Notes: a model not told the origin generated them from the letters alone. A stretch of 64,000 nt of DNA from Cryptomeria japonica (GCF_030272615.1 NC_081410.1:566389152-566453151), one strand, 5' to 3'; shown: positions 1 through 12,399, counted from the stretch's first letter. A program made the numbers and translations.

Positions 1-480
1 CTGGGAGTGAGCACCTAGATGAAAACTTGTAGTAGTATATATCAAGAGTGGAAGAAAACTTGGAACTAAAATCTTGATGTCACAAGTTTTTTATGGTTAA
101 CTAACTTTTAGGGAAAAATCATGGGTCAAGAGCTAGGAGAAAGTGAGGAATTGGAACTAAAACCTTGTGGTTTTAACCTTAAATTCCCACCCAAATTTTT
201 TCTTCTACAAAGAACATAAGAGAAATGAGACAAGAGGACCTAGAATCTTTAGTTCCATGTTCCTGTTGAGGTTTGGATCCAGCAAGACACCAATAAAAGA
301 TAAACATCCATAGTTCTTGAAAAAATAGCCAAAACCTCCAAAACAACCATGTATGTAGGCTAATAGAAACAACATTGAGCCACATAGGAGCCAAATATAG
401 AGATTACCAAAAACTTGTCAACTACTCACAAGGTCATGAGAACCTTATCAATAGCCAACAAGGGTTTTCAAACAACACCA
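1..480. repeat. Dispersed repeat family B, copy 1 (partial)
   Basis: The stretch from about 320 to 480 recurs almost word for word at 59047-59206 and, more diverged, at about 32565-32705. The first bases (the 'gtgagcacctaga' motif) also match about 32350. No coding region is recognisable. The family is named here only for cross-reference; its class is unknown. Confidence 0.7.
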
Positions 481-2560
481 AACCATCTAGAATTGGATAT
501 TTGAATATGTCAATGTCGTCTTTGCTATGAATATCGTCTTCATTAATTTTTTTGTCGCAGAGTACATTACATTTTTATTGCAAATGCCATCAATAGTTGC
601 AGAGAGTATGTGCAAGAGAAAATATATGTTTGTGGCCTTCTTATTCATTATATCTCCTCTACTTTTCATTTATTGTTCTTTTCTATCAACCAATCTTATA
701 TTTCTAGATTAATAGATGGGTTTTTATTTGTTCCCATGAAAATAAGAGTATTGTCCATCATAGAAAGTTTGAACAAAATAGTAATAATTAATATTCAAAA
801 TTCAGTAATAATTAATATTCAAAATTCAGTAATAATTAATATTTCTTTATAAGTTATGTGAAATATGGAACAATAGATTTAGAGGGCAATGCTTGAATGA
901 ACATTCCTGTACCAGAGCTTTATCATTGGAATATAAGGGGAGTGGTTTGTTTCTACTGAGAAGAAGCTATTCTAATGAATGTTGTTTTGAGTTTCTATTT
1001 TCATTAACCCATGATTGTAGCTCATCAAACTAATTCAATAATTTTTTTTGATAAATAACTAGTTATACAGATTTATACCACATTTATTTTCTTGGTTATA
1101 TAATATTTTCATTAAAAAATCCTTTGAATGTTATAGGAGCATTTTTACTCTGTTTTCTTCGATTAGGGAGTGTTAGTCCTCACAATCAAATAGCAAACAA
1201 GTATCATAGTGGTAACTAAATGTAATATTTTAATTTTTAACATTAAAATGAAATTGTAATATTTTTTATATATGATTAATTATAACAAAAAGTAAATAAC
1301 CATATTATTGGGTGGCTAATAAGAATGTCCTTATTAATTGCGTTGAATTTTTTGAATATACACAAATCATATTAAGAGTTTAAAAAATAAGAAGATTATC
1401 ACATTAGTATAAAATCACTAGGTTCCATATAAAATTTACTAATTTTGAAGGGTATTTTGTGTTTATCAAGAATTTCTACAAAACCCTTTACAATTTATAT
1501 GACTTTATAGAAATAGAGAATGCATGTGATTATATATTCCTATTTAAAAATATTTAGATGAAATTGTAATAGCTCTTATATAAGCTTAATTATGATCTAT
1601 ACCAAAAAAAAAAAAAATTCTTAATATATACTAAATTTTTTATAAAATATATTAATAATAATTTCTAATAAAATAATTGAATCAAATAAATATTTCATTT
1701 TAATGAAATAAATTACAAAATCTATTAATAAAAACATGCCCTTAGTGTCCCTGCCATTGATCTTGATCTCTTATATAATATCCTTCTTGCCTAAGCATGG
1801 ATATATGTTATGGACGGTGTCCGATCTACCTTCTGTTGATGCAAGTTCCCTCATTCAGGCATAGAAGTAACCATTTCTAGTGATCCTCAACCTCTACAAT
1901 ATTGTAAAAAGAAGGAATGACACCATAAATGTGATTGTTGTCACATCACTAAAAGTGCCTTTGAAGTTGACAAGCCTACAAAATTTAAAATTACAAAAAT
2001 ATTCAACATAAATCTATGATCTTCCATCCACATTTAAAAATTGGCTTTCTAAATCTCATTTCAAATTCTTTGAAAAAAGTTTGGGGAGACTATGAAATCT
2101 AATTTCCATTCCATATGGGTAAAATCCTCCTTTCACCTAAAATCCATGGCATGGTTATCATGGTGAAGGAGGACCAAGTATCCTATCAGTTTGGCACAAT
2201 TTCTTTTGTTAGATCAATTTTTCCTATTAATGAAAGTATTAAAAGATTAAATTATCCTAGTTGTATGAGGATGATCTTGTAGTGTGTTTTAAAAATACTA
2301 CAAATATTCCATCACACACATGATGTGTTGAATTGTGATCAATAAATGAAAGGGATTATGTATCCATGAACTTGCAAAATTTATGTAAGCTATTATAAAC
2401 TTTACCAACCAAATCATTTATAGTCTTGAATAGTATCCTTAATCAAATAGTTTATCATCATATGTATAGACTTCAAATGTATATGCTTTATTTGTTATTC
2501 TAAAAAAGAGGGTAAATTTATTTCTAATTTTGGAACCAAACTTTAAATTGTTTTTAAACA
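481..2560. other. AT-rich stretch without recognised gene
   Basis: Very AT-rich with homopolymer A runs (about 1603-1616) and only short random open frames on both strands. Apart from the 24-bp tandem repeat at 781-843 I see nothing functional. The part from about 1780 to 2560 could be further debris of the minus-strand copia relic next to it, but I could not match domains there. Confidence 0.5.
781..843. repeat. 24-bp AT-rich tandem repeat, 2.6 units
   Basis: Two identical 24-bp units (781-804 and 805-828) are followed by a 15-bp partial unit (829-843). The unit begins gtaataattaatattc. The period is a multiple of three, so a short open frame runs through it; this is a by-product of the repeat and not evidence of a gene. 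Confidence 0.9.
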
Positions 2561-2564
2561 TTTT

Positions 2565-2835
2565 GTTTTAAACTTTAGTGTCTCCAATTCCTTTTAGTTG
2601 TAGAACACTATTATCACCCAAAGCACATATTTTCCTCACATTTATGTAGCAACTCAAGTTGATTCTTCATGTGAGAAATATGTTGTGTAGAACTTAAATC
2701 TATGATCCAATCATTTTTACCAAAATAATTTTCAACAAATATATATATGTTGAGCATTTCCATTTTTCTTTATGAACATATTTATTTTCCAATGTTCACT
2801 ATCTTTATGACCAAAGTTTCTGTAAATATTACAAT
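2565..2835 (-). pseudogene. Ty1/copia gag-protease relic
   Basis: Read on the minus strand, this stretch shows a decayed CCHC zinc knuckle (C-x2-Y-x4-H-x4-H, so the second and last cysteines are replaced), then a protease-like segment WIIDLSSTQHISHMK, where copia proteases usually have W-D-S-G-x-x-x-H. After a frame change comes LGDNSVLQLKGIGDTK, typical of the strand following the copia protease active site. The glycine of the D-S/T-G catalytic triplet is lost and the frame is broken, so it cannot be functional. No LTR or reverse transcriptase was found attached. Identification rests on motif order only. Confidence 0.6.
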
Positions 2836-2838
2836 ATC

Positions 2839-2935
2839 TAAGATCATGTAAGATAGTAGACATATATCATGATCTTATAGTAATATTCTATGTGGCGCAA
2901 TAAGATCATGTAAGATAGTAGACATAAGATGTAGA
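2839..2935. repeat. Short direct repeat (~25 bp, two copies)
   Basis: The string agatcatgtaagatagtaga occurs at about 2839 and again at about 2905, each followed by 'cata'. The surrounding 2860-3240 is rich in related 'aagatgtaataat' and 'gatcat' words, giving a low-complexity patch next to the copia relic. Confidence 0.6.
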
Positions 2936-3314
2936 GATTATATGGTACCACTTTACTTGTGAGACATGAGAGTAAAATATGCCAATGTGATCATGTGTGA
3001 AAGTACAAATGAGGTATAGTAATATAGGATCATCATATGAATTATCCAAGAAATAATAAGATGTAACAATACGATCATATCATCTTATGAATGCTATGAT
3101 ATATTATAGTAAGATGTAATAATATTAGGTCAATGAAGCCCTCTAGAGAGTATGGCATAAGAATGTAAGATTGTAATAGGGATTATCTATTTTGAAAAAA
3201 TATGTCAATAATGAATTGTAGATGCTACAATAGCTAGATAAGATAATGAGAGCGCATAGGTCATGGAGAAGGTGATCAAGATAAGAATATATATATGATG
3301 ACTATAAGTGATTC

Positions 3315-4340
3315 ATTGGATACTACAAATTCACTCCCATTGGTGGATGGTAAGATGGAGATCTATTCCTATGTTAGAGGTTTATTTATTGTTTTCTTTT
3401 TTTGTCGATAGGGCTACTATTATTAAGGCTACAAATTGGATGTGGGACTCACACCCTCACTGGCCTCGTCATTGGTCTCCCTTTTTTAACCTACTTATGG
3501 AGCCAAATTAAGTGTCCCATATTTGGCTGAGATTGAATTATCTCCCTTACGATTATAGTGTACATCTACCTATGAGGCAACTGGAAATGATTTGGGTCAT
3601 TTTATGTCGGTGGATGTTGCTACTTCTAATTTCTTTGACACCTCCTTTGCTCGTATTTTGGTAAAAAATGATCTGTTAAAATCTCTTCTATGTGAAATTA
3701 TTTTACAACTGAATGACCATCATTGGATCCAGTTCATTGATTATGAGGGCATTCCTTTTTGATGTATATGTTACTTTCCTACATGACATCTAGCCTCTAG
3801 TTTTTCTTTTGGCTTTCACAAGTCCTCTTTCTCTTTGTGGACTAATTTTCTTCCCTAAGATATTACAATATTCCCAAATGATTCAAGAAATTCAGATGCT
3901 TCTAAGCCCTCCTCTCTTGTATTGGTTCCCTTAGAATCTAACTTTGCCCCTCTAGATCATGTTGGTAATAAGGATTTTTTTTTTATTTCCTCTATTATTG
4001 ATTACCAAACTAAATATATTATTGATGATAAAGATGTTTTTATCAAGACCTTGTTTTACCTTATTATATTTTTGTCATCCCACCTTCTTCTATTAGTGTT
4101 GTGCCCTATGTTGGATCTTATGAAGGGGTTTCCTATTCCCCTTCACATGGGTCTTTGAGTTTAGAATACAATTGTGGTTGGATAGTAGTTCAAAGAAGGA
4201 AGGAAGATGCGAAGGTGGCTAAGTTTGTTTCAAATGTTGTCCAATCCTATCTTTGGTTACCTCTTGGGTAAATTTCCTATTCTCCTTGTAATAGGGTTTG
4301 GGCCATGTCTAAAAGCAACTTATCTTAATAAAATACTATG
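3315..4340 (+). pseudogene. DUF4283 / CCHC zinc-knuckle relic, probable LINE ORF1
   Basis: In plus frames, about 3390-3560 reads as a degenerate DUF4283 domain: a hydrophobic strand, then W..DSHPHWPRHWSPFF, then WLRLNYLP, matching the family pattern 'RW.P.F ... vWvRLp.LP'. After a frameshift, about 3560-3760 continues with TGNDLGHFMSVD, then FARILVKND, then IDYEGIPF, followed by a zinc knuckle (C-I-C, later H-L-A-S) with two stops, both explicable as CGA/GGA to TGA changes. About 4165-4200 reads NCGWIVVQRRK, like the linker of plant L1 ORF1 proteins. Plant L1-type LINEs carry this domain order ahead of endonuclease and reverse transcriptase, neither of which I found downstream. At least four stops and a frameshift make it dead. 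Confidence 0.6.
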
Positions 4341-7300
4341 CCAACCTTTTGGGAGTTTGCACCAACAATGAAGTTCTTATTTACTCTAAATGAACCTATG
4401 ATGAGAATTACATGATGATATTCCCTTTTTTAAACTCCAAATTTAGTTTGGAGGTTGTCTATACTTGGTCAACTACATGAAATTTATGGGGCCTATAGCT
4501 TTGTGTCACCTTATAACTAACATAGATCATCTTTGAGGCTTGAGAATTCTATATATAAAATTATTTTAATTTTTTGAGGATCATAAAGTGGGAGTTATGG
4601 GGAACATTTGTTTATACAAGGTTGGAGGTTTGACCATAAGTAGGAGATTGGCAGTTCAAGATGGATTTTGAGGATACAAATATTATAATCTTTATTGAAC
4701 TATATCCTACCATAAATGTTGTGGAAAATCCTCTTATTTGAGAATTATACTTGATATGAAAAGGAATATTTTGGAGGCTTGGATTTTCCCTCTTTGAGGG
4801 TTTTTTTGGGTATATTTTTATCATTTTTTTGTGAGTTTCTATTTTATGTATGCCTATTATTATTGGATGCATGGTTGGATAGTCCTTCATTGAGCCCTAC
4901 TACCATGAATACATCACTCTTTATATGACCCAGAATAAATATTTTCTCTTAATATGATGTTATCTAAAATATCTTGCTATGAAATAAGTTCCAAAAATGA
5001 GTTCTAGATGATTAATTGGTTATCACAATACCAAGATGAGAGTGATAATATATGTAATAATCATCACTTGATTTTAATGTAGATATAGATGATTATTCTT
5101 TTTAGAATAATTGATATCAAGTGTAGATGGATTATAATAATAGAGATGAGATCCTCCTTTAAGAATAAATTTCTTTTTATAGAAAAAATATTACATTAAA
5201 TAATGAAACTTTGTACAAAATCAACTTAGGACTTGTAATGACTAAAATTGTATAGCTTGCACATTTACTATTATAAGTTGACCTTAGTTTTGTTTTCATT
5301 CTTATAATATGATTATTATGACTCATTAAGACTATCCTCAACCTTCTTCTCAATTTGAGTTACATCGACTATGTCTTTGACTATCTAGATCTAATATAGG
5401 CATATAAACATGTTTTTTCAATCATTATAGTCTGTACCTTTCATATTATAATTCTAATCAAGAATATTTATTTTTATGATAACATGGTCATGTAGAGATC
5501 CATATAAATATATTGCCATCATATGATAGTATGGTAACATAAATTTGGTATAATAGATTAGTCAATACTATTTTGACTTTACTAGATTATAACGACCATC
5601 CAACTAACCTCATTCAAATTTACAACTAACATTTCTTGACCCCTTCACTAAAACTAGGCACTAGAGACTATCAAGCTTCCATCCTCCATTTTTGACTTAA
5701 AACAATCACACTGATCTATTAGATTCCTTGTATTAACATGACTCTTTCGTTATACCTCTTCAAGATACAAAAATGAAGGTGAAAGATGTCAACCCTTTTT
5801 GAACAAGATATGAGACGATTATATCAAAACTTCTTATATTTGTTTTTGAAGACTAATATATATTAACAATGCAATGAGTTTTAACTTTTATTCACTTTGT
5901 TACAATTTTGAACAAGTTTAAAGTTCAATTTCAACAAGTTTCAAGTTCTAGTATTCATTGGTTCTATTTTAATAATAGAAAGAACCAAATAAAACTATTT
6001 AAATTCTTTTCAGTAATTTAGTTCCCACCAAATACTTGAAAATTTTTTAAACAATGTACATGAAGTTAAATTCTAATACACAAGCAAATTCTTAACTATA
6101 ATTGCTCCTACAAAAAAAGTATAGAGAGTTATTGTCACTTGCTTCTTAGAGATTTATAATTTCATTAATTGGATGAATGGACATTTAAAAAAAAATTATT
6201 AAATAAATATTTTAAGATTTAATATTTAGGGCTCTTGGGAAAAGACTATGACTAGAACATTGAATTTGATTACTGAAATAAGAAAAGATTATGGTTGTAA
6301 ATGTTGTAAGAATTATGCCGATAATTATTTCATTCAGCTGTGCATGTACATTCAAATAAGTCAGCAAACTTTAAGAATATATTGGATTCAATAAAAATTC
6401 AATTATCTATAAACAGAATAATTATTGTCTATCTATAAAAGAAAAACACATATGCTGCCCCAAACATGCAAGACTAAGCCTATAAAAGAGTCTCTTTCTT
6501 ATTAATTTTTTGAGCCTCTTGTATGAGAATTAACTGTTTATTACTTGCCCAATTAACAAGAAATTCTACAACTTCTATGCATGTCCATTGATTTCCAAAT
6601 GGGCTATGTATTGCATCTTTTTTGTCACGTGAAGACCTTTAGGCCTCAATATTTGTGTGAGTGCAAACCTATTGTTCTCTTCTCCAGCTGCGCAGTTTAC
6701 CATGAGTGCAAGAGATATATCCGCTAAGAAAATTTGTTGCTGGCATTTGTCTTGTTGAGCACATTCAAAACCCTAACAAGATGAAGGGCATATCACTCTC
6801 TAGAATTTGGATTCCATATCCCAAAATCTAGATTTCCTGAACTTGGTTGGTGTTCATCGCAACAAACAAAATATATCCTTTTGACTTGCACTCAATCGCT
6901 ATCTTCTTTCATTACGAGCTCCTCTCTTCTCTCTCTTTCTCTCTCCTCAACGCAAGATCAAAAAAAATCTGCTCTTTCTCTTCCATGGTTCTCTAGCTCC
7001 TTAGTCTCTTTTGAGATATTCCACTGTAATTGGGTTGCTCTGCTTATTATCTTTCAAGCCACGTTCTCTCCCTTTTTATAACCTGTATATTTCTTATCTG
7101 TTGCCACTATTATTTATCCATCGCAAGCGCCTTTGAGAGCTAATATTGAGCATCTGTTTGATTTTCCAGTCAAAGAGCAAGTTGTGAAAAAGCCTCCTAA
7201 AACTTATTTCTGTCGTATCATAAGTAAACGTTTTAATTGGATGTGATTGCTAGTTGGACGGGAGAGGATTTTAAATTTAACCGGTAAGTGATAGTGGGCG

Positions 7301-7426
7301 GGACAGTGTTTTTAAACTTAAAATGCTAAGTAATAACCACGACAGTGACGGGCCAAATGGAAACAGAAATGGAAGATAGACTTTTGACTAGTTAGAGCTT
7401 AATGTGTACTCTTTAAGCCAGCCCAA
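4341..7426. other. Intergenic, AT-rich; no supported gene
   Basis: Short open frames only. About 6640-7180 is less AT-rich, with a CT-rich run near 6925-6955, and could be an old promoter or exon remnant. I do not recognise a protein in it on either strand. Sequence between 7190 and 7426 does not visibly match the upstream region of PME copies 2 and 3. Confidence 0.5.
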
Positions 7427-7547
7427 GATTTAAACCATCCAGTAAATTTCTTCCAAGAAGCTTTAAGCTTACTTTTTGTCCTTGCAATACAAATTTTGTC
7501 CTCACCTATGTAACAATAGAAGCACTGGCTTAACAACATGAAGAGTG
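7427..7547 (+). pseudogene. PME copy 1, 5' part (leader and first codons)
   Basis: This segment aligns with 60822-60942 of PME copy 3: the shared leader with 'aaaccatcc', the 'ttcttccaagaag' block and 'ttgtccttgca', ending in cttaacaacatgaagagtg. The ATG is at 7538-7540. Only three codons and one base (Met-Lys-Ser-G) precede the retrotransposon at 7548; the reading frame resumes at 16144 once the duplicated GAGTG is discounted. Upstream of about 7427 the match to the other PME copies fades, so the TATA region of copies 2 and 3 is not evident here. Non-functional because it is split by 8.6 kb. Confidence 0.85.
7543..7547. repeat. Target-site duplication GAGTG (left)
   Basis: The same five bases stand immediately before the 5' LTR and immediately after the 3' LTR (16139-16143). 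The uninterrupted site is visible in PME copy 3 as 'atgaagagtggttatgcc', with GAGTG once, which proves the insertion boundary. Five bases is the usual copia duplication length. Confidence 0.95.
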
Positions 7548-9298
7548 TGTTGACCCTTGATTGCCCTTGACGACAAAAAAAAGGGTGACATCATGAAAGG
7601 CATGTTGATATAAAACCATTGGCATATTCCATTAATAATGCTACCGTGCCTCATCTACATAATGTTCAGTGAAACTTAAGCGGTAAAAGCAAAAGAATAA
7701 ACAACAATGTTTTATTTTATTGCACAAACCCTAGAAGGTGCCGCCATGGGTAATTTGGAGGCTTTAACAATGATTGTTCTACTTATTTTTGCATGATGGG
7801 TTTTAGCTATGTTTAACTACAAAAGAAGATAGTTCGAATGGTGGTATCTTTGGCCATTCTTGGTGGGGATTGTATAAAGTTTTTCAACAATGTTTTTCAG
7901 GTGACTTTGTTTTGCAGCAATAGAGGTAACATCGTGTTGTTCTTTCTATATTTGGAAATTAAAAGGGAAGCTGATTTTTCTATTTCAGATTTTTATAGAG
8001 CAGTAAAAAATTGCAAATTGTTTTTCTCTTTTGTGTTCATGTAAAAAGAGATGAGCAGGAATAAAGAGTTTGATGGTTCTTTTATTTTACAGTCATGTAA
8101 CTATTTTTTTGAGATAACAAAAGTTTTACAAGTGTTTTATATGCTATAAACAAGAGATTCGTTGTTCATACGGATTTCAGTTTTCTGGAGCAGATTTATA
8201 ACTACTTTTTAAATGTTATACAAAAATCTTGTTTATGTTTAGAAACCCTAACTAATACAGTTACACTATTTTTGAGGGTATATTTGGAAGGTTGTTTTTG
8301 GAACATATTTGATTTAAAAACAGTCCATTTCACTTTTTGAACTGATTCTACATCTCTAGGCATTTATACATATCATGGCTGTGACATTTGAAATGTGAGT
8401 GTGAAGAGAAAAATAAAAAGGTAGGGAAAACTGTGCATTACTTGCTGTGATCAGTGAAAAAGATTGAAAGGGTTTTTCATTGCATATTGTGAAAAATCTA
8501 TTTTTAGAAGTTAAGTGTGAATTTGATTTTGGAAATCAAGGGCAGAAAGGATTATTGTATTTCATACAAATAACAGAGTATACAAAGTATGTGATTTCTC
8601 TGCACTTTATAGCAGTCTATTTGTAAAAGAAAATTATTTCATTTGTACTCTTATAATCTCACAGTTGCACAAGTATATTTATGCAATTATGATGTTATTA
8701 GAGTAATAAAATATAAACTACTTTTGTAAAAATCTGCCCTACTCAAATAACTTTATGGTTGCAAGAACACTACAATTATAAAGGTATTTGGGTTTCAGAT
8801 TCATGATATTGATTGAAACAGGGGTTGGTGCTCCTTGAAGATAGTGTACAGAGTTGGTGCTCATTGTTATAATAAAAATGATCTTTACGAGTGGTTTTTC
8901 TACCCCAAGAGGGTTTTCCACTCATGAAATCTTTGTGTCATGTGTCAAAAGTTTTCCATTAGTTTCATGCTCTGATATGTTGGATTATTTCATTTATTTT
9001 GTATTGTGCTAATTTATACAATTGTAGTTTTATATCTGCAAGTTTCATGTTACTATGTCATTTATAAGATTAAATGTTATTTACTTCATTTCTAAAATTT
9101 TAACTTTGTTGATTTAAAGGCATTTTTTTCAGTTCATTAGTTTGATCATATTAGTATGTACACTTAAGAGAAACTATTTTGTTATGTCTGGTTTACACTC
9201 AACAAGGTTCTTTGTCAAAACTTCTTGTACGAGTTAAGTTCTTAGACTCTAATTCTCCCCCCCCCCCCCCCCTTCTTAGAGTCAATTCACTTCCAACA
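7548..9298 (+). repeat. 5' LTR of the copia element (1,751 bp)
   Basis: Aligns with 14295-16138 over its whole length. Differences include a 112-bp deletion here relative to the 3' LTR, at the CTTA near 7676-7680, and a poly(C) tract of 16 (9257-9272) where the 3' LTR has six. Short open frames inside it recur in the 3' LTR and are not genes. Confidence 0.95.
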
Positions 9299-9300
9299 AG

Positions 9301-9312
9301 TGATATCAAAGC
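9301..9312 (+). promoter_or_regulatory. Primer-binding site, initiator-Met tRNA type, decayed
   Basis: TGATATCAAAGC, two bases after the 5' LTR, matches the canonical copia primer site TGGTATCAGAGC except for two G-to-A changes. Such transitions are typical of ageing methylated elements. Confidence 0.8.
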
Positions 9313-9371
9313 ATAGGATCCCTCCATATAGGTCTTTCCTAGGGATTGTTCCTGGTTGTTTGGAAGTTCAA

Positions 9372-10210
9372 ATGGCTCAAAATCAAGAAGGTGCTTCACT
9401 TTTCAGAGCTCCTCTTCTTGATGGCATTGATTATGTATTCTGGAGAATTTGAATGGAAACATATTTGATCTCTATTGATCTTAATGTGTGGAATATTGTT
9501 ACAACTAAGTATAAAGTTCCTGATATTATTCCTATAGACCCTGACGATAAAACAAAATATGAATTAAATGCTAGGGCCAAACATGCACTCCTATGTGGTC
9601 TTACAAAGGATGTGTTTGTAAAGGTCATGCATTGTAAGTCTGCCCATGCGATTTGGAATAAACTAGAAACAATTTATCAAGGAGATAAAAAAGTAAAGGA
9701 ATCAAATATTCTCACACTCAAAAATCAATTTGAGGCTTTGAGAATGAAAGATGATGAAACTATTGTAAGTTATTTTCTAAGAATTGAGGAGATAGTAAAC
9801 TCTAGAAGAGGTCTTAGTGAAACAATGGATGAACAAGATGTTGTTAGAAAAGTCATTAAAACCTTATTGCCAAAATTTGAAACTAAGGTTTCAACCTTAG
9901 AAGAAAAGAAAAGCTTTTCTACAATGACTCTTGATAACCTGCAAGGTATTCTTACTGCCTATGAAATGAGAATTGGCAGCAATTCCTCTACTTCAAAAGA
10001 AACAACTTTTAGAGTAGAAAAGAAAGAAGAACCTGATAGCGAATCTGAACTTTCATATGCTATTGAAGCTCTACTTGTTAGAAAGTTGAAAAAGAAATAT
10101 AAAGGTAAATTACCCTTCAAATGTTTTAATTGTGGGAAAACTGGACACTTTGCTGCTCAAAATTCTACAAAAAGAAAATGTGGAATCCTAAAAATAAATT
10201 CAATACCTTT
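9372..10210 (+). pseudogene. copia gag (UBN2-type) with zinc knuckle
   Basis: The frame starts at ATG 9372 (MAQNQEGASLF...), is stopped by TGA at 9450-9452, then stays open to 10232. It shows the copia gag core: repeated W/L residues, AKHALLCGL, IWNKLETIYQG and TLKNQFEALRMKDDETI. It ends with a zinc knuckle CFNCGKTGHFAAQ at 10122-10163, in which the last cysteine is asparagine. A frameshift just after the knuckle moves the coding sequence to the next frame. In an active element this protein would form the virus-like particle; here it cannot. Confidence 0.9.
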
Positions 10211-10966
10211 AAGAAAAAGAAGAGTCTCTTGACAAAAGAAGACTCTGAAGGAGAATCAGATGATTCAACTTGTGAAGGAGATGAGACACTATTTATGGAA
10301 GAAATAGAATCTTCTTCAACTAGCAAATCTGAAAATCAATCTGTTCTAGACCAAGGTGAAATTGATCTTGAGGGAGAGTTACTCTGTGCTCTCAAAGAAA
10401 TAAAAAGATTAAAAAAATTAGTAGTCTCACATGAAAGTTCAAATCAGATTCTACGAGTTGAATTGAATGACTAAAATTTAGCAAATGAAAATCTGAAATC
10501 TCTTCTTGAAGATAGAGATAAGAAAATCGAAATCTTAGAACAACAAGTTTCTTCTCTGCAAAAACATGTTTGTCAATATGAGAGCACTATGCATCTGAAT
10601 GATATTCTTGATAAACAAAAACATCACAAAGATCTGAGTGGTGTTGGTTTTTGTAAGTACAAAACAACATATCAAAATTTTAAGACAACAAACAAAAATC
10701 CAACATATTCTCTTAACAGATCTTTTAGATTTGGTTTCTTCAATGGATATTGTTTTTATTGCAATAAATTTGGTCACAAGGTCAGTACTTGCAGATTTAT
10801 AAAGCACATAACTCCTATGTTTGGACACAAACAAAATTATGGATTTTCAAATATGGTAAAATGTTTTAAATGCAACAATTTTGGGCATACTACTAGACAA
10901 TGTAAATCAAAACAAAGTAATGAAAAACAATGGAAACCTAAGTTTGTGTCTAGTACCGAGCAATAA
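10211..10966 (+). pseudogene. copia gag C-terminal region with two CCHC knuckles
   Basis: In the second frame an acidic, Ser/Glu-rich stretch and a Leu-rich probable coiled coil are followed by a TAA near 10472. Two intact CCHC zinc knuckles come next: CFYCNKFGHKVSTC (10751-10792) and CFKCNNFGHTTRQC (10862-10903). Together with the knuckle at 10122 this gives three knuckles before the protease. The frame ends with TAA at 10964-10966, directly before the protease frame. Confidence 0.8.
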
Positions 10967-11394
10967 ATGTTGGTACAAAAAGCACTTCTTTCCAATATGA
11001 GAACCATGTGGGTGTTGGACAGTGGATGTTCTCACCATATGACAGGTGATAAGGATAAATTTCTTCATTTGGAAGATTATGATGGCGGACTTGTTAAATT
11101 TGGGGCCAATTCAGGTATTCACATCAAAGGTAAAGGAACATTATTCTTAAATGATGACAGTCCCATTAATGATGTATATTAGGTTGAGGGTTTAAAACAC
11201 AACCTTCTTAGTGTCAGTCAAATATTTGATAGTGGGTATACTGTATCTTTTAATTCTCAAGGTTGCACTATCACAAAAAGTTTTGGAAGGGTTGTTGCTA
11301 CTCGATTGAGAACCTATGGTAATATTTATAATCTACTTGATTCCACTGATTATGAAAATCATAAAAGTATGTGTCTTGCGAGTAAGATTGAAGA
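10967..11394 (+). pseudogene. copia aspartic protease
   Basis: WVLDSGCSHHMTGD (active-site Asp codon at 11018-11020) is the intact catalytic DSG motif of a copia protease. Downstream are GIHIKGKGTLFL and, after a TAG near 11180, VEGLKHNLLSVSQ, the usual strand leading into the GAG-pre-integrase segment. Catalytic residues survive but the frame is interrupted. Confidence 0.9.
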
Positions 11395-12068
11395 AAATTG
11401 GCTTTGGCATAAACGTCTAGGTCATGTGAATTTTGACAATCTTGTGAGAATTAGTAAGAATCAAAATGTCAGAGGTCTACCTATTATAAGCAAACCAACA
11501 AATGCGGTATGTAAAGAATGTCTTAAGGAAAAACAGACAAGGGTATCTTTCAAATCAAAAGAGCATTCTTCTACTAGGCCATTACAATTTGTACATACAG
11601 ATTTATGTGGTCCTACAAGGCCTCAATCAATCAATGGAGATAAATATTTTATGCTCTTTGTTGATGATTATACTAGAATGGTCTGGGTTACTTTTCTGAA
11701 ACACAAACTTGAAGCATTTGATAGATTTAAAGTTTTTTAGGAAAATGGTAGAATGTGAATTAGATTTGAAATTAAGATGTTTAAGATCTGACAAAGGTGG
11801 TGAGTTTACATCACAGGAATTTGTGGATTACTGTGAAAAACATGGAATCAAAAGGCAGTATGCAGCTGCACGAACACCTCAACAAAATGGATTAGTTGAG
11901 CGTAAGAATAGGACCGTGAAGGAGATGGATCGTACAATGCTAAATGAAGCCAATTTTCCAGATAAACATTGGAAAGAGGTTGTTCATACAACAGTCTATA
12001 TTTTGAATTGTGTGCAAATCAGAGTAAAATCTACTTTTACTCCTTATGAAATCTGTAATGATTTGTAG
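11395..12068 (+). pseudogene. copia integrase, C-terminally deleted
   Basis: The HHCC zinc-binding head (WLWHKRLGHVNF, then CKECLKEKQT) leads into the DDE core: HTDLCGP, LRSDKGGEF and NGLVERKNRT supply the three acidic residues. A frameshift near 11735 separates the first Asp from the second. After TPYEICNDL the sequence stops (TAG) and jumps directly to an acidic linker, so the integrase C-terminal domain and what normally follows are missing. This looks like an internal deletion of several hundred bases. Confidence 0.9.
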
Positions 12069-12399
12069 GATGTTGAAGAAGATGCTCTAATAAAGCTTGA
12101 TCAAGTTCCTAAATCTACTGAAACAGAAAAGAAAAATGAAATGAGCAAATCAAGCTCTAATAAAGAGGGTTCAAATGCAGAGGATTCAAATGCAGAAGAT
12201 TCAAATGCTGAGGATTCATGTGCATAAACAAGAATTCCTCAGTATACTCCTTCAAGGATTATTACAAAGAGACATCCTCAAAATCAGGTTATTGGTAACA
12301 TGGATGCGGGGATTTTGACCAGAAGAAGAGCAAAAACTACTGAACAAGCTCAAATAATTGGGCACTATTGTTTGGTAACTGATTTTGAACCTAAAAATG
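12069..12399 (+). pseudogene. copia acidic linker with SNAED repeat
   Basis: This joins the truncated integrase to reverse transcriptase. It encodes a Glu/Ser-rich stretch with an imperfect 15-bp repeat (Ser-Asn-Ala-Glu-Asp, four times, about 12169-12222) followed by a TAA. Linkers of this kind are poorly conserved in copia elements. Confidence 0.6.

Noticed and set aside
6640-7180. Possible host exon or promoter in a less AT-rich island
   Set aside because: No reading frame with recognisable protein features on either strand.
8739-8921. 60-residue minus-strand frame, repeated at 15590-15772
   Set aside because: It lies in both LTRs of the copia element and is duplicated because the LTRs are; no domain.
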